A stretch of 64,000 nt of DNA from Paenibacillus sp. J31TS4 (GTDB lineage Bacteria; Bacillota; Bacilli; Paenibacillales; NBRC-103111). A program made the translations under genes and the position numbers. The notes under the pieces are model-generated. The model was not told the origin of the DNA, ran no database searches, and saw only the letters and a program-made list of their open reading frames with translations. Location of the stretch: assembly GCF_018403265.1 (NCBI RefSeq), contig NZ_BOSI01000001.1:1364001-1428000 (forward strand). The letters are read 5' to 3'. Of the stretch, positions 25,053-34,378 are shown in pieces. Numbering within the stretch: position 1 is the first letter of the stretch; each line of letters starts with the position of its first letter.

Positions 25053-26018
25053 TTACTGAGACAGACGAAGCGCCAGGTTGTACAGCTCCATGTTGAAGTC
25101 CTTCTTCGTATTCACCACGAGATCGATGTCAGTCGCCACGAGCTCTCCCTTGATAACGCCGCAGCCCTTGCACGAATCGCCTGCGATCAGACGACGCACG
25201 GCGAAGTCGCCGAGCCGGCTCGCCAGCACGCGGTCCATATGGGTCGGCGTACCGCCCCGCTGGATATGGCCGAGCACAGTGACGCGCGCCTCCATGCCGT
25301 TATAGGACTGAATCGTCTGGGCAATCTCCTCTCCCTTGCCGATTCCCTCTGCGGAGATGATGATACTATGCCGCTTTCCATTGTCGAAATTCTCGCGCAT
25401 GCGGGTAGCGACCTCCTTGAGGTCGAACGGCACCTCGGGCACGAGAATCGTCTCGGCTCCGCTCGCCAGACCAGCGTAGAGCGCGATGTCGCCGCAATGG
25501 CGGCCCATAACCTCAACGACGGACGAGCGCTCGTGCGACGTCATCGTGTCTCTCAGCTTGTTGACGGCGTCGACAACGATGCTCACCGCGGTATCGAAAC
25601 CGATCGTGAAATCGGTGAACGCGATGTCGTTGTCGATCGTGCCCGGCAGCCCCATCGTCTTGATGCCGAGCTTGCTGAGCTTGTTGGCTCCCTGGTAGGA
25701 GCCGTCGCCTCCGATGACGACGAGGCCGTCAATGCCGCGTCTCTTGAGATTCTCCGCCGCCTTCTGCTGCCCTTCCTCCGTCATGAATTCCATGCAGCGA
25801 GCTGTCTGCAGAATCGTCCCGCCGCGCTGGATAATATCGCCTACGCTGCGCAGATCCATCTGCCGGATGTCGTCATGAATCAGGCCGAGGAAACCTCTCT
25901 GCACCGCATAGACCTCCAGATTGTGAAACAGGGCGCTCCGCACGACGGCTCGGACGGCGGCATTCATTCCCTGACAATCTCCGCCGCTCGTCAGGACGGC
26001 AATCGATTTGACTGACAT
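25053..26018 (-). CDS. pfkA: 6-phosphofructokinase
   Basis: 321 residues, the bacterial ATP-PFK length. It phosphorylates fructose-6-phosphate in glycolysis. Motifs: VLTSGGDCQGMNAAVRAVVR (8-27, ATP site; GGDCQG instead of the commoner GGDAPG), GGDGS (about 104), PGTIDNDI with the catalytic Asp (about 126-133), MGRHCGDIAL and the substrate loop HIQRGGTPTHMDRVLASRLG. The start has AAGGAGG at good spacing. It lies 31 bp after ytpB on the same strand, with no pyruvate kinase gene behind it as would be usual, which is an odd genomic setting. Confidence 0.95.
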   Translation of the reverse strand: MSVKSIAVLTSGGDCQGMNAAVRAVVRSALFHNLEVYAVQRGFLGLIHDDIRQMDLRSVGDIIQRGGTILQTARCMEFMTEEGQQKAAENLKRRGIDGLVVIGGDGSYQGANKLSKLGIKTMGLPGTIDNDIAFTDFTIGFDTAVSIVVDAVNKLRDTMTSHERSSVVEVMGRHCGDIALYAGLASGAETILVPEVPFDLKEVATRMRENFDNGKRHSIIISAEGIGKGEEIAQTIQSYNGMEARVTVLGHIQRGGTPTHMDRVLASRLGDFAVRRLIAGDSCKGCGVIKGELVATDIDLVVNTKKDFNMELYNLALRLSQ

Positions 26019-26049
26019 ACGTGGTTCCTCCTTAAGTCTGTATGATGGA

Positions 26050-27129
26050 TCAGAATGTAGTACGAATCCACATGCTGTTCATCCAAAAAAACAAGCGGGT
26101 CATTGGGCTGTTCTTCATCAGTTCGCGCGAAACCGCCTGGACCTCGCGCTGTCCCTTCACTTTGGGATCGGACAGATAGAGGGCGATCAGCCCTTCGATG
26201 ATCATTCTATGAAAAGCGGGCGCTTCGAGCGCCTCGACCTTTTTCCTGGCTTGACGGACGATGATCGCGATCCGCTCGACCGCCTCGTCCTGCGACAGAT
26301 AGTAGCTGCAGAAGTTAAGATCCCCGCCGATTCGGTCCTCTTCCTGGTCGATCAGGTAGTCGAGCAGGATGTGCAGGCCGCATACGTAAGGAAAATACGC
26401 TTCGCGGATGCAGGTAACCTCCTGGGGCTGGAGCGCCGGGTTCTGCGCCGACAGGAACAGCATGAACACGCCGAGCGTCGAGCCTGTGGCTGCGGCGAAT
26501 TCGTTCCAGCCGAGCTCCGCGTATCGGCTGCGGTGACCGTCCCACCATCGATGGAGCGCCTGCTCGCGCTGATCCTTGCGGATGTGCTTGTACACCTGCA
26601 GATCGCCGTACAGCGAGACGAGCTCGCGTACCTCTTCGGCAACCAGCGAATAGGACGGGAGCCGGCGGATGTTCTCCTGGCAGGTCTTCACCAGGCTCGC
26701 CAGATAGCCGCCGTCCTCCTTCTCCTCGCGCAAGGCGTAATAGTCGTGCAAGGGCGCCTCGGGATCGACGGCGTCCAGCATCGACTGGTGCAGCAGCCGG
26801 AAGTCCTCGGGATCGAGCGAGGTGCTGCGGTCACACAGGTTGTCGAGGTAGTCGCTGATCGTCTGGAACGCCACGATCAGCGGGATGAGGATGTGGCGCC
26901 CCGGCAGGTTGGCGGCGGCGTAAACCGAGCCTCCCTGGCAGTGAAATTTTTTATGAGTAATGCTGGCAAGCGCTTGGGTGCGCAGCTCTTCGTCGGGCAT
27001 ACGGTTCGCCATATCCCGCCAGCGGTCCAGCTCCTCTCGCACGCCCGGCAATACATACCGGTATACTCTGTGCATCAGGAGAAGCGGAGATCGGGGGATG
27101 GCGCCGATTCGTTTCTGTTGATTCCTCAA
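26050..27129 (-). CDS. ytpB: Tetraprenyl-beta-curcumene synthase (YtpB, DUF2600)
   Basis: 359 residues from TTG 27129, which follows GGAGG with an 8-nt spacer; the upstream open extension lacks homology. B. subtilis YtpB is of similar length. An Asp-rich stretch, SDYLDNLCDRST (about 112-123), and LLDYLIDQEEDRIGGDLNF (about 265-283) fit the unusual terpene cyclase that converts C35 heptaprenyl diphosphate to tetraprenyl-beta-curcumene, precursor of the spore-associated sesquarterpenes. Its partner SqhC is not in the window. Co-transcription with pfkA is likely. Confidence 0.9.
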   Translation of the reverse strand: MRNQQKRIGAIPRSPLLLMHRVYRYVLPGVREELDRWRDMANRMPDEELRTQALASITHKKFHCQGGSVYAAANLPGRHILIPLIVAFQTISDYLDNLCDRSTSLDPEDFRLLHQSMLDAVDPEAPLHDYYALREEKEDGGYLASLVKTCQENIRRLPSYSLVAEEVRELVSLYGDLQVYKHIRKDQREQALHRWWDGHRSRYAELGWNEFAAATGSTLGVFMLFLSAQNPALQPQEVTCIREAYFPYVCGLHILLDYLIDQEEDRIGGDLNFCSYYLSQDEAVERIAIIVRQARKKVEALEAPAFHRMIIEGLIALYLSDPKVKGQREVQAVSRELMKNSPMTRLFFWMNSMWIRTTF

Positions 27130-27268
27130 GTGGTGAACCTCCAAAGTGCTGGTACGGTGGACGGGTTCGGCGGGCACCGGACCCTCGGCTGCGGGAACGC
27201 CTGCGTCAGGGAACGCGGGCTCTTCGGTTACGCAAAGCGGCTGCGGCAAGAAACGCCGAACGCCTGTC

Positions 27269-27637
27269 TTAGGTATGGCTCTTCGTGTCCGTCCGGTCCT
27301 GCTGAACCCGGTACCAGATATGCAAATCGGTAATTGTGCTCGCCAGCTCCGCGATCTCGCTGTTCAGCCGGCAGGATACCGCAAAATCGTCTTCTCTGTC
27401 CAATTGGTCTTGCTTCCGGATAATGATCCTCTCCAGCCGGTAGATCCGGTCGGGAATCGTCCCGCGGATCGCTTCCCATTCCAGGAGAATCGACGCCTGT
27501 TCGGCAGCGGAGTAGTCATCCCACTCCCGAGACAGCGAGGGCACCGGGATCCCCAGTCGTTCATCGTAAACAAACTCTGCTCTCACCTCTACCGTTTCCC
27601 CTTTGCCGGTCAGGATTCGTTCCTTTAACTCTACCAT
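27269..27637 (-). CDS. Conserved hypothetical protein
   Basis: 122 residues, soluble and charged, opening MVELKERILTGKGETVEVRA. A predicted coiled stretch follows (DRIYRLERIIIRKQDQLDRE) and then a helical end (NSEIAELASTITDLHIWYRV). I recognise the type only as a Paenibacillus hypothetical. It is first of a minus-strand run with ytpB and pfkA, 139 bp before the ytpB start. No function proposed. Confidence 0.6.
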   Translation of the reverse strand: MVELKERILTGKGETVEVRAEFVYDERLGIPVPSLSREWDDYSAAEQASILLEWEAIRGTIPDRIYRLERIIIRKQDQLDREDDFAVSCRLNSEIAELASTITDLHIWYRVQQDRTDTKSHT

Positions 27638-27730
27638 GTTCGGGCCGCTATCGCCAGTCCGTGTCAGGTTTGCGGACGCAGGGGAACGTTATTGCGCCGG
27701 AAGCTTTTTCCCCACCAGTCACTGGAAAGG

Positions 27731-27739
27731 TGCTATACT
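27731..27739 (+). promoter_or_regulatory. Extended -10 promoter of the MATE-like gene
   Basis: TGCTATACT at 27731-27739, about 70 bp upstream of the start at 27816. No clear -35. Confidence 0.4.
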
Positions 27740-27815
27740 GAAGGCAAATCTTAAGACACGTGAAATGGTTCACCCTTGCACCATCGCCACGCGACCCGCC
27801 AAAGGAGATTCATCC

Positions 27816-29174
27816 ATGCCCGCCACCCAGGAGCTACTGCAACCCGTCCCGGAGAGAAGGCAAGTGCCGCTCTCCAAGCTGTTCGCCTTCTTCCTGCCGC
27901 TCGGTTTTTCGGCGAGCCTCGTCACGATCTCGCACGTCATCATCAACTCCACGCTCGCCCGCGCGGCGCATCCCGAGATCGTGATCGCCACCTATTCGAT
28001 CGCGATCAGCCTGATGAGCATTACCGAGAAGCCCGGGGTGCTGCTCCGCCAGACCTGTTCGGCCCTCGTCCGCGACCATGTGTCGTTCCGCGCGCTGGCG
28101 CAGATCGCCTTCTATGTCTTCTCCTGCATTCTGGCCGCTGGTCTTCTCGTCGCCTATACGGGACTAGGCCCTTGGCTGTTCCGCAGCGTCTTCGGCGTCG
28201 AGGAGCGCCTGCTGCAGGAGACGGTCGGCGTCTATCGGATCCTCATGTTCGTCACGATCTTCTCCGGCATCCGCTGCTTGTATCACGGAATTATCATCTT
28301 CAACAAGAGGACCGCCTGGATGACGATCGGGATGATCATCCGTCTGGCGGGCATGTACGCGCTCGCCCAGTATTTTATCAGGACCGACCAGATCAACAGC
28401 GGGAACGTCGGCGCCTACATCTTCCTCACCGGCATGGTGATCGAATGCCTGATCGCCGTATGGGAGGGACATTCGCTATTGAAGAAGCGGATTCCGAAGA
28501 AGCTGGAGGGCCATACGGTCGAGAACAAGCGGCAGATCTTCCGATTCTACCGGCCGCTCCTGTTCTACTCCCTGCTCGCGGTCATCGTCTCGCCGGCCAT
28601 CAACGCGCTGCTCGGCAAAACGAGCCAGATGGAGCTCGCCATCGCCTCCTACGCGATCGCGCTCAGTCTGGCGAACCTTGTGCAGAGCTTCTTCTCCTAC
28701 GTGCATCAGATTGTGCTCAACTATTACAAGACCGACCGCGAGCAGGTCATCCGGTTCACGCTTCTGCTCGGCTTCCTGCCCGCCATTCTCGTGGGTGTGC
28801 TTGCCTACACGCCGGTCGGTCCCTGGTTCATGCAGAATCTGATGGGCGTGAACGAACAGCTCATGCACGCGAGTCTCGCCGCCCTGCGCATCTTCATGCT
28901 GATGAATCTGATCTTCCCATGGCTTGACTTCTGCAACGGCATCATCATGCTGCGTGGACAAACCAAGATTATGGTCTGGTCGCAAAGCGCCAACGTAGCC
29001 GTGACGCTGCTTACTCTCGTCGTCTGCGTGCTCGCCGTCCCGTCGTGGAACGGCATGATCGGCTCCTTCGCCCAATCGCTCGGCTTCGCAGCGGAGCTGG
29101 CGGTCGTCCTCTTCGTGCTCCGCCGGATTGCCAAGGAAGGCGCCGTCGACACGCTCCCCGCTTCCCGGGGCTGA
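27816..29174 (+). CDS. Multi-TM MATE-superfamily-like exporter
   Basis: 452 residues from ATG 27816 (AAAGGAG at good spacing; the frame is open further upstream without support). About twelve membrane helices in two similar halves (LFAFFLPLGFSASLVTISHV opening the first; FYRPLLFYSLLAVIVSPAIN the second), as in the MATE/polysaccharide-flippase superfamily. Substrate unknown; drugs, lipids or glycans are all possible. The MFS gene follows 58 bp later. Confidence 0.7.
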   Translation: MPATQELLQPVPERRQVPLSKLFAFFLPLGFSASLVTISHVIINSTLARAAHPEIVIATYSIAISLMSITEKPGVLLRQTCSALVRDHVSFRALAQIAFYVFSCILAAGLLVAYTGLGPWLFRSVFGVEERLLQETVGVYRILMFVTIFSGIRCLYHGIIIFNKRTAWMTIGMIIRLAGMYALAQYFIRTDQINSGNVGAYIFLTGMVIECLIAVWEGHSLLKKRIPKKLEGHTVENKRQIFRFYRPLLFYSLLAVIVSPAINALLGKTSQMELAIASYAIALSLANLVQSFFSYVHQIVLNYYKTDREQVIRFTLLLGFLPAILVGVLAYTPVGPWFMQNLMGVNEQLMHASLAALRIFMLMNLIFPWLDFCNGIIMLRGQTKIMVWSQSANVAVTLLTLVVCVLAVPSWNGMIGSFAQSLGFAAELAVVLFVLRRIAKEGAVDTLPASRG

Positions 29175-29232
29175 CGAGGCTCGGCTTGCTGCTCCGATCC
29201 GGCCTTTACTACATCGAGAAAGAAGGATAGAC

Positions 29233-30414
29233 ATGTCCAGCATCCAGGAGGCCACACCGGCCATGTCTCCGCGTGATTCGGGGGCCCCACTCAAGGCGTT
29301 CTCCTTTACGTTCTACATGATGATGGCCGTCACGGTCTCGGTCTTCCCGATTTACTTCAGCTCGCTCGGCTACAGCAAAATGCAGATCGGCGTCCTTTAC
29401 TCGATCGGCCCCACGGTCGGCATCATCTCAAACTTGTTCTGGGGCTTCCTGAGCGACAAGCTGCAGCGAATCCGGATTATCCTGTTCATTGTGCTGTCAG
29501 GCCAGCTCGCCGCCGCACTGCTGCTGTTCCAATTCGACGCCTTCTCGGTCGTCTTCGTTATCATGACGGCGTTCTACTTCTTCCAGACGCCGCTCGGCGG
29601 CCTGACGGACAGCCAGATTCTGCTCACGGTCGCCCGCAACGGCAAAAGCTACGCGTCATACCGCGTCTGGGGCTCGTTCGGCTTCGCCTTCGCCTCCGTC
29701 GCCTTCGGCCTGCTGCTCAAGGAGCTCGGCGGCGGCTATGTCCCTTACTTCTCCATCGGCACGCTGCTCGTCACGCTGCTGCTCGTCTTCGGGCTGAAGG
29801 ATCAGCGGAGCACGTACACCAAGATGGACTTCAGCGGTCTCTTCCAGGTGCTGACGTCCCCGAGGCTGATCCGCTTCCTTCTTTTATGCTTCATCCTGGC
29901 ACTAGCCGCGCGGGTGAACGACGGCTTCCTGGCGCTCTACCTGATGGACCTGGGAGCCGGCGAAGCGGTCGTCGGCTATGCCTGGATGGCGTCAGCCATC
30001 AGCGAGACGCCGATGTTCTTCCTGCTGTCGCGCTACGGCCACCGGTACAAGGAACTGCCGCTGCTCGGCTTTGCCGCGCTCGCCTATGCGATCCGTTTCT
30101 TTCTCATGTCCATTGTGCATGATCCCAACTGGATTATCGCGACCCAGGCGCTGCACAGCTTTTCGTTCGGCATCTTCCTGTTCACCGCGCTGCGCTATCT
30201 GACCCAGCTCGTGCCCGACCGGTTCCGTGCAACGGGACAAGCTGTCTTCAACGTCATGTGGGGCGGATTCGCCGGCCTCATCAGCGGGGCGCTGGGCGGC
30301 CGCGTCTTCGATTATTGGGGCGGCCAGACGCTGTACCTCATTGCCGCAGCCTGTGCGGCAGCGGCCTGCCTCGGGTTTTTCCTGACCCATATTCTCAAAC
30401 GGTTCCAGGAGTAA
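29233..30414 (+). CDS. Major facilitator superfamily transporter (MFS_1-like)
   Basis: 393 residues from ATG 29233 (GAAGGA at 5 nt), with about twelve membrane helices. The interdomain motif GFLSDKLQRIRIILF (about 75-90) corresponds to the MFS loop 2-3 motif, and YASYRVWGSFGFAFASVAFG with the conserved R-WGS resembles the LacY/nucleoside-symporter group. The C-terminal half has AVFNVMWGGFAGLISGALGG. Substrate not predictable. The esterase gene begins 9 nt after its stop, so the two are probably translated from one message. Confidence 0.88.
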   Translation: MSSIQEATPAMSPRDSGAPLKAFSFTFYMMMAVTVSVFPIYFSSLGYSKMQIGVLYSIGPTVGIISNLFWGFLSDKLQRIRIILFIVLSGQLAAALLLFQFDAFSVVFVIMTAFYFFQTPLGGLTDSQILLTVARNGKSYASYRVWGSFGFAFASVAFGLLLKELGGGYVPYFSIGTLLVTLLLVFGLKDQRSTYTKMDFSGLFQVLTSPRLIRFLLLCFILALAARVNDGFLALYLMDLGAGEAVVGYAWMASAISETPMFFLLSRYGHRYKELPLLGFAALAYAIRFFLMSIVHDPNWIIATQALHSFSFGIFLFTALRYLTQLVPDRFRATGQAVFNVMWGGFAGLISGALGGRVFDYWGGQTLYLIAAACAAAACLGFFLTHILKRFQE

Positions 30415-30423
30415 GAATTTCGC

Positions 30424-31308
30424 ATGATCCACATCCACAAGCACCATCACTTTAACGTTAAGGAGCTGGTTTTTCGCATGCAGCATTCTCCCGTTACGTT
30501 CTTCTCCGGAGCTTTGCATAGAAGACTGACCTACTATCTCTTCCTGCCGCCGAGCTACGAAGCCGAGCCTGAACGCCGGTATCCGGTCGTCTACCTGCTG
30601 CACGGCCGGTACGACAGCGAGATCAGCTGGCCGGTCCGCGGCTCCGCTTACGAGACGGCGGATCGGCTGATGAGAAGCGGAGCGATCCCCGAGGCGATCC
30701 TCGTCATGCCGAGCGACGGCGGCTACGACCGGGGCACTTACTACATGGATTGGTACGACGGCAGCGGCCGGTTCGAGCAGTACTTCGTCCACGACCTCAT
30801 CCCGCATATCGACCGGATGTATCGGACTCTTCCCGGAAGGGAGACACGGGCGATCGGCGGCTTGTCGATGGGCGGCTACGGCTCCTTGCTGCTGGCTCTG
30901 CGCAATCCGGATCTCTTCGTCGCGGCCTCGAGCATGAGCGGGGCGCTCGGGATGATGCCGGACTCGGCCCATCTCCACCTCGCGCCCGACTGGCAGGAGG
31001 CGGAGCTTGCCCGGATCGCCGGCCCTCTGGACGGCCCTTACGCGCAGGAGCACAACCTCGCGTTTCTCGCCCGCCGGGTGCTCGCCGGAGAGCATCGCCC
31101 TTCTCTGGCGTTCGACTGCGGCACCGAGGACTTCCTCCTGCCTGCGAACCGCTGGCTGAAAGGAGAGCTTGAGTCCATGGGCTATCCGTTCGTCTACCGG
31201 GAGTATCCCGGAGCCCATACGTGGGCCTACTGGACCGAGCATCTGGAGGACACGCTCGTCTTCCTGAGCGGCCATCTGGGGTCTGCCGACGACGAAGCGG
31301 GCGCATGA
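30424..31308 (+). CDS. Esterase family alpha/beta hydrolase (esterase D-like)
   Basis: 294 residues. The nucleophile elbow GLSMGGYGS (about 145-153), the oxyanion region VVYLLHGRYD, and a late Asp (CGTEDFLL) and His (PGAHTWAYW) complete a Ser-Asp-His triad. Relatives hydrolyse acetyl or feruloyl esters or S-formylglutathione. No signal peptide, so cytoplasmic. Two starts are similar: 30424, and 30478 (MQHSPVTFFSGALHRRLTYY), each with GGAG 12 nt upstream; the family usually starts near the second. Confidence 0.87.
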   Translation: MIHIHKHHHFNVKELVFRMQHSPVTFFSGALHRRLTYYLFLPPSYEAEPERRYPVVYLLHGRYDSEISWPVRGSAYETADRLMRSGAIPEAILVMPSDGGYDRGTYYMDWYDGSGRFEQYFVHDLIPHIDRMYRTLPGRETRAIGGLSMGGYGSLLLALRNPDLFVAASSMSGALGMMPDSAHLHLAPDWQEAELARIAGPLDGPYAQEHNLAFLARRVLAGEHRPSLAFDCGTEDFLLPANRWLKGELESMGYPFVYREYPGAHTWAYWTEHLEDTLVFLSGHLGSADDEAGA

Positions 31309-31321
31309 GCCCGTGCCCCCT

Positions 31322-31350
31322 TTGCGGGAATGCGCGAAAAAGCTTACACT
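31322..31350 (+). promoter_or_regulatory. Promoter of the nitroreductase gene
   Basis: TTGCGG (31322-31327), a 17-bp spacer and TACACT (31345-31350). Confidence 0.5.
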
Positions 31351-31424
31351 AAGAAGGCGAGCCCGTCAGACCGTTCTCCCGGGACGCAGGTTAACCTATG
31401 AACAGAAAGGCTGAAGGTACATAT

Positions 31425-32096
31425 ATGGAAACTTCCATCGACTCGCAACTCGACTATCAAAAATTCAAGCAAATCGTGCTGGACCGCCGGAGCATCCGGA
31501 AGTTCACCGAACAGCCCGTCTCGATCGAGGACATTCGTGAAATCATCGATTGTGCCCGGTACGCGCCGAGCGATACGAACTCCCAGACGTGGCAGTTCGT
31601 TGCCGTCCGCAACAAGGACAAGATCAAGGCGATCGAGGAAATGACGTGGGAGCAGCTGCGGCAGCGCGCCGCCGACGCCGAAGCCCGCGGGCTGTCGCGG
31701 GAGGGCCGGCTGCTCGTCAAGTCGTTCGGCCCGTATGCGACCGCTTTCTCGGATGCGCCCGTGCTGATCGTCTGCCTGGCCACGCCGTACGCGTCGAAGT
31801 TCCGGGACAAGATCTTCGATCCGATCGGGCTCGTGGAAGATCACGTCTGGGCCGAGGAAGGCATCAAGAGCAGCTGCCTCGCCTCCCAGAACCTGATGCT
31901 CGCCGCCCATGCGCGCGGTCTGGCCACTTGCCCGATGACCGGTCCGGTTCTGCTGGCTGCCGAACAGCTGAGAGCCTACCTCGACCTGCCGGCCGACAGC
32001 CAGATCAACATGGTCATCGCTCTCGGCTATCCGTCCGAGCAGCCGGGTCGTCTCGCCCGCAAAGAGATCGACGAGATTCTGACGATCATCGATTAG
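31425..32096 (+). CDS. Nitroreductase family protein
   Basis: 223 residues from ATG 31425 (GAAGGT upstream); an in-frame ATG at 31398 is possible. FMN-binding signatures: LDRRSIRKF (about 19-27), ARYAPSDTNSQTWQFV and the late IALGYPSEQPG. A dimeric flavoprotein that reduces nitroaromatics, quinones or related compounds with NAD(P)H. It stands alone between its promoter and a strong terminator. Confidence 0.9.
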   Translation: METSIDSQLDYQKFKQIVLDRRSIRKFTEQPVSIEDIREIIDCARYAPSDTNSQTWQFVAVRNKDKIKAIEEMTWEQLRQRAADAEARGLSREGRLLVKSFGPYATAFSDAPVLIVCLATPYASKFRDKIFDPIGLVEDHVWAEEGIKSSCLASQNLMLAAHARGLATCPMTGPVLLAAEQLRAYLDLPADSQINMVIALGYPSEQPGRLARKEIDEILTIID

Positions 32097-32163
32097 CGGC
32101 GGGACACTCGCGTGAGCCATTCATTTGAGACGTTCGCAAGGGTGAGAAACTGAGAAAAAATAG

Positions 32164-32211
32164 AATGGATAGAGGTTCAGAGAAGATCTGAACCTCTATC
32201 CATTTCTTTTT
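32164..32211. terminator. Very long bidirectional terminator hairpin
   Basis: A perfect 18-bp stem: AATGGATAGAGGTTCAGA (32164-32181) with TCTGAACCTCTATCCATT (32187-32204), GAAGA loop, T-run on the right and A-run on the left. Confidence 0.9.
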
Positions 32212-32223
32212 GTTATTTATCGG

Positions 32224-32601
32224 TTACGGGTTCTCGTAGTTTTTTAGCGGCATGCCTACATATTCCCGGAAGGAGCGGATCCGGTCCTTCTCAAACTCGA
32301 AGACGATGGTAAGCTCATTGTGGAACGGGCTACCGTTCAGCAATCCTACCGAGCGAAAGACGACCATCCCGTAACTCTCATTCTCCAGCTCGATCAGAGG
32401 AGTGAGCCGCATCGGAAAGATGGAGCGCTCAAACCGGATCAGGTCCTCGAACCGCTCACGGCCTTGCTGCTTCTCCTTCCACCCATCCAGCGGGAGCGGA
32501 ACGAAGAAATGAAAATCATCTGTGACCTTATTAAGGAAATCGACTGTCTCCCCTGTTTCCAAAGCACGCTTAAACGCATCAAACGCTTCACGGGTTGTCA
32601 T
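32224..32601 (-). CDS. NTF2/SnoaL-like small protein
   Basis: 125 residues with the cone-shaped NTF2-like pattern: N-terminal helix MTTREAFDAFKRALETGETV, then DFHFFVPLPLDGWKEKQQGR and late strands ending DRIRSFREYVGMPLKNYE. The family includes ketosteroid isomerases and polyketide cyclases but most small members are of unknown activity. It follows the DinB gene by 63 bp on the same strand, so the two may be co-transcribed. Confidence 0.75.
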   Translation of the reverse strand: MTTREAFDAFKRALETGETVDFLNKVTDDFHFFVPLPLDGWKEKQQGRERFEDLIRFERSIFPMRLTPLIELENESYGMVVFRSVGLLNGSPFHNELTIVFEFEKDRIRSFREYVGMPLKNYENP

Positions 32602-32664
32602 CTAGCGGCCCCCCTAATTTCATAGTAAAATCTAACTCTGCTCTATGCACCCAATCGGGGATTT

Positions 32665-33129
32665 TCATTTGATGAGCTTAAGCTGGCTTGATAGAACGCC
32701 AAGGTGAAGGGCTTCATGGATCAAAGCGAAATTAAACAATTCTCCTGCTGTAACGAATTGGAACGGTCCCATTTCAAACGGCGATGGCAGCTTCTCTTCG
32801 AGCATTTGGGGTGTCCATTCAGCAAGGCGGGAAAGCTGTTCCGCCAATCTTCCGATCAGCTCTTCCTTGGATGGAGGGATAACCGTCCAATCCGAAGGTT
32901 TCGTTCCTGAGTTGAACAACGTCTCGTAATGAGACGGGATGGCCGACGGGGATCCGAAGCTTAGGGAAGCGTATTTATCGAACCAATAGACGATATGACC
33001 GATATTCCAGCGTACCGTATTGCGAAAGCCCTCCGGTTGAATGTCCATCTGCGCCTCCGGCACGTTCTGAAGCTGGCCGATTGTAAGTTGACGAAGCACT
33101 TTCCCCGTATGAAGAATCGAATGTTCCAT
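32665..33129 (-). CDS. DinB family protein
   Basis: 154 residues, a four-helix bundle with the metal-site pattern of DinB/YfiT proteins: NIGHIVYWFDKYA (about 42-54) and HEALHLGVLSSQLK near the C-terminus supply the His ligands. Many act as thiol-dependent transferases (bacillithiol or mycothiol); the substrate is unknown. It is divergent from the LysR gene. Confidence 0.88.
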   Translation of the reverse strand: MEHSILHTGKVLRQLTIGQLQNVPEAQMDIQPEGFRNTVRWNIGHIVYWFDKYASLSFGSPSAIPSHYETLFNSGTKPSDWTVIPPSKEELIGRLAEQLSRLAEWTPQMLEEKLPSPFEMGPFQFVTAGELFNFALIHEALHLGVLSSQLKLIK

Positions 33130-33317
33130 TTTGAATCCTCCCTGTACCTGAGTTTGTTCGTTTCTTATCTAAAGCTTACGTCACGCACCTCTGCTCAACA
33201 ATCACGAGATTCCGATGCAATCGATCGGTTTCAGTAATGATGAATTAGCAATTGTTGGCCCTCAGGTGGAACGGTATAATGGCGGAGGGAGATCGATTAT
33301 CGAAGGGGGACCGGGCA

Positions 33318-34235
33318 TTGGAACTTCGACAGCTTGAATATTTTGTTGCCATATGTAAGGAAATGCATTTCTCCAGGGCGGCGGAAACTCTCTGTACCAC
33401 ACAGTCGAATCTGAGTCAGCAGATCAAGTTTTTAGAGAACGAGCTGGGGCTCCCTTTGTTCGATCGGATCGGCAAGCGAATCCATTTAACCGACGCAGGG
33501 AAACTACTACTCGAACAAAGCGAACGGATCTTTCAACATGTTGACTATGCAAAAAGGGCGATAACGGATCTGAAGAGGATGGAAGGAGGCACGCTGGATA
33601 TCGGCATATTACCGGGGGACGGGGATTTGCTGTTTGACGCACACGCACTACTCATCGATTTCCACAAGTCGTATCCTAAGCTCGCGATAAGCGTCACGGA
33701 GACCACGGATGTCTACGAGCAGGTTCTTAACGGCACCAGAGATCTCGGCGTGACTACGGTACCCCTGAACCTTGATGAGCGGATTTCGATGATTCCTTTG
33801 TTTCACGAAGAGTTTGCTTTAGCGATCCGGTCGGACCACCCTGTTGCGAAGGCAAAGGCGATTCCATTCGAACAGCTTCAGCATCTCAAGATGGTCATGT
33901 TCCATTCGGACCATCAGATCACGAAGGTCATTCATTCGTGCTGTCGGGAGAAAGGAATAGCGATCGACAATCCGATTGTCACGTCCACTTTATCGACGCT
34001 GCTGTCCTTGGTCGAACAAGGCATAGGAGCCTCTATTCTTCCGCGGATGCTGCTGGATTACAGGAATCAAGAGCAGATCGTCGCCGTAAAGCTGCTGAAT
34101 CCCACCCCTGCTCAAGACATCTGTATCCTCTATCGTACGGACAAATTCATGGGACAGGCGGCGAAGGTATTCATTAAGGAATTGCAGTCTTTCCTTCAGA
34201 GCGTTATGAATCATACCGATCGCTCGTTGGGTTAG
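33318..34235 (+). CDS. LysR-family transcriptional regulator
   Basis: 305 residues from TTG 33318, eight bases after AGGGGG, giving the canonical MELRQLEYFVAICKEMHFSR. The helix-turn-helix is AAETLCTTQSNLSQQIKFLE (about 20-39). The effector domain follows from residue 90 (GTLDIGILPGDGD), with QGIGASILPRML near the end. CynR/CbbR-like length. LysR proteins usually control a divergent neighbour, here the DinB/NTF2-like pair 189 bp away; the ligand is unknown. Confidence 0.92.
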   Translation: MELRQLEYFVAICKEMHFSRAAETLCTTQSNLSQQIKFLENELGLPLFDRIGKRIHLTDAGKLLLEQSERIFQHVDYAKRAITDLKRMEGGTLDIGILPGDGDLLFDAHALLIDFHKSYPKLAISVTETTDVYEQVLNGTRDLGVTTVPLNLDERISMIPLFHEEFALAIRSDHPVAKAKAIPFEQLQHLKMVMFHSDHQITKVIHSCCREKGIAIDNPIVTSTLSTLLSLVEQGIGASILPRMLLDYRNQEQIVAVKLLNPTPAQDICILYRTDKFMGQAAKVFIKELQSFLQSVMNHTDRSLG

Positions 34236-34312
34236 TGGATCGGGAATAATAGCTGACACGCCTGGCTTTTGCGACCGGAGAGGCACTGTCCTATTGCCCT
34301 CCCGAAACAGCG

Positions 34313-34339
34313 AAAAAGCTCTGCATCGCTGCAGAGCTT
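34313..34339 (-). terminator. Terminator of the cold-shock gene
   Basis: AAGCTCTGCA (34316-34325) with TGCAGAGCTT (34330-34339), four-base loop; the minus-strand transcript ends in a U-run (34317-34313). Confidence 0.8.
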
Positions 34340-34378
34340 CCGTTGCTGAACCATCATTTATAAGGGTCGTTCGTTATC

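Noticed and set aside
26008-27333. A 441-codon plus-strand frame opposite ytpB, and similar long frames opposite the binding protein (45256-46752) and Ldh2 gene (47016-48023)
   Set aside because: All lie antisense to recognised families and lack motifs and ribosome sites.
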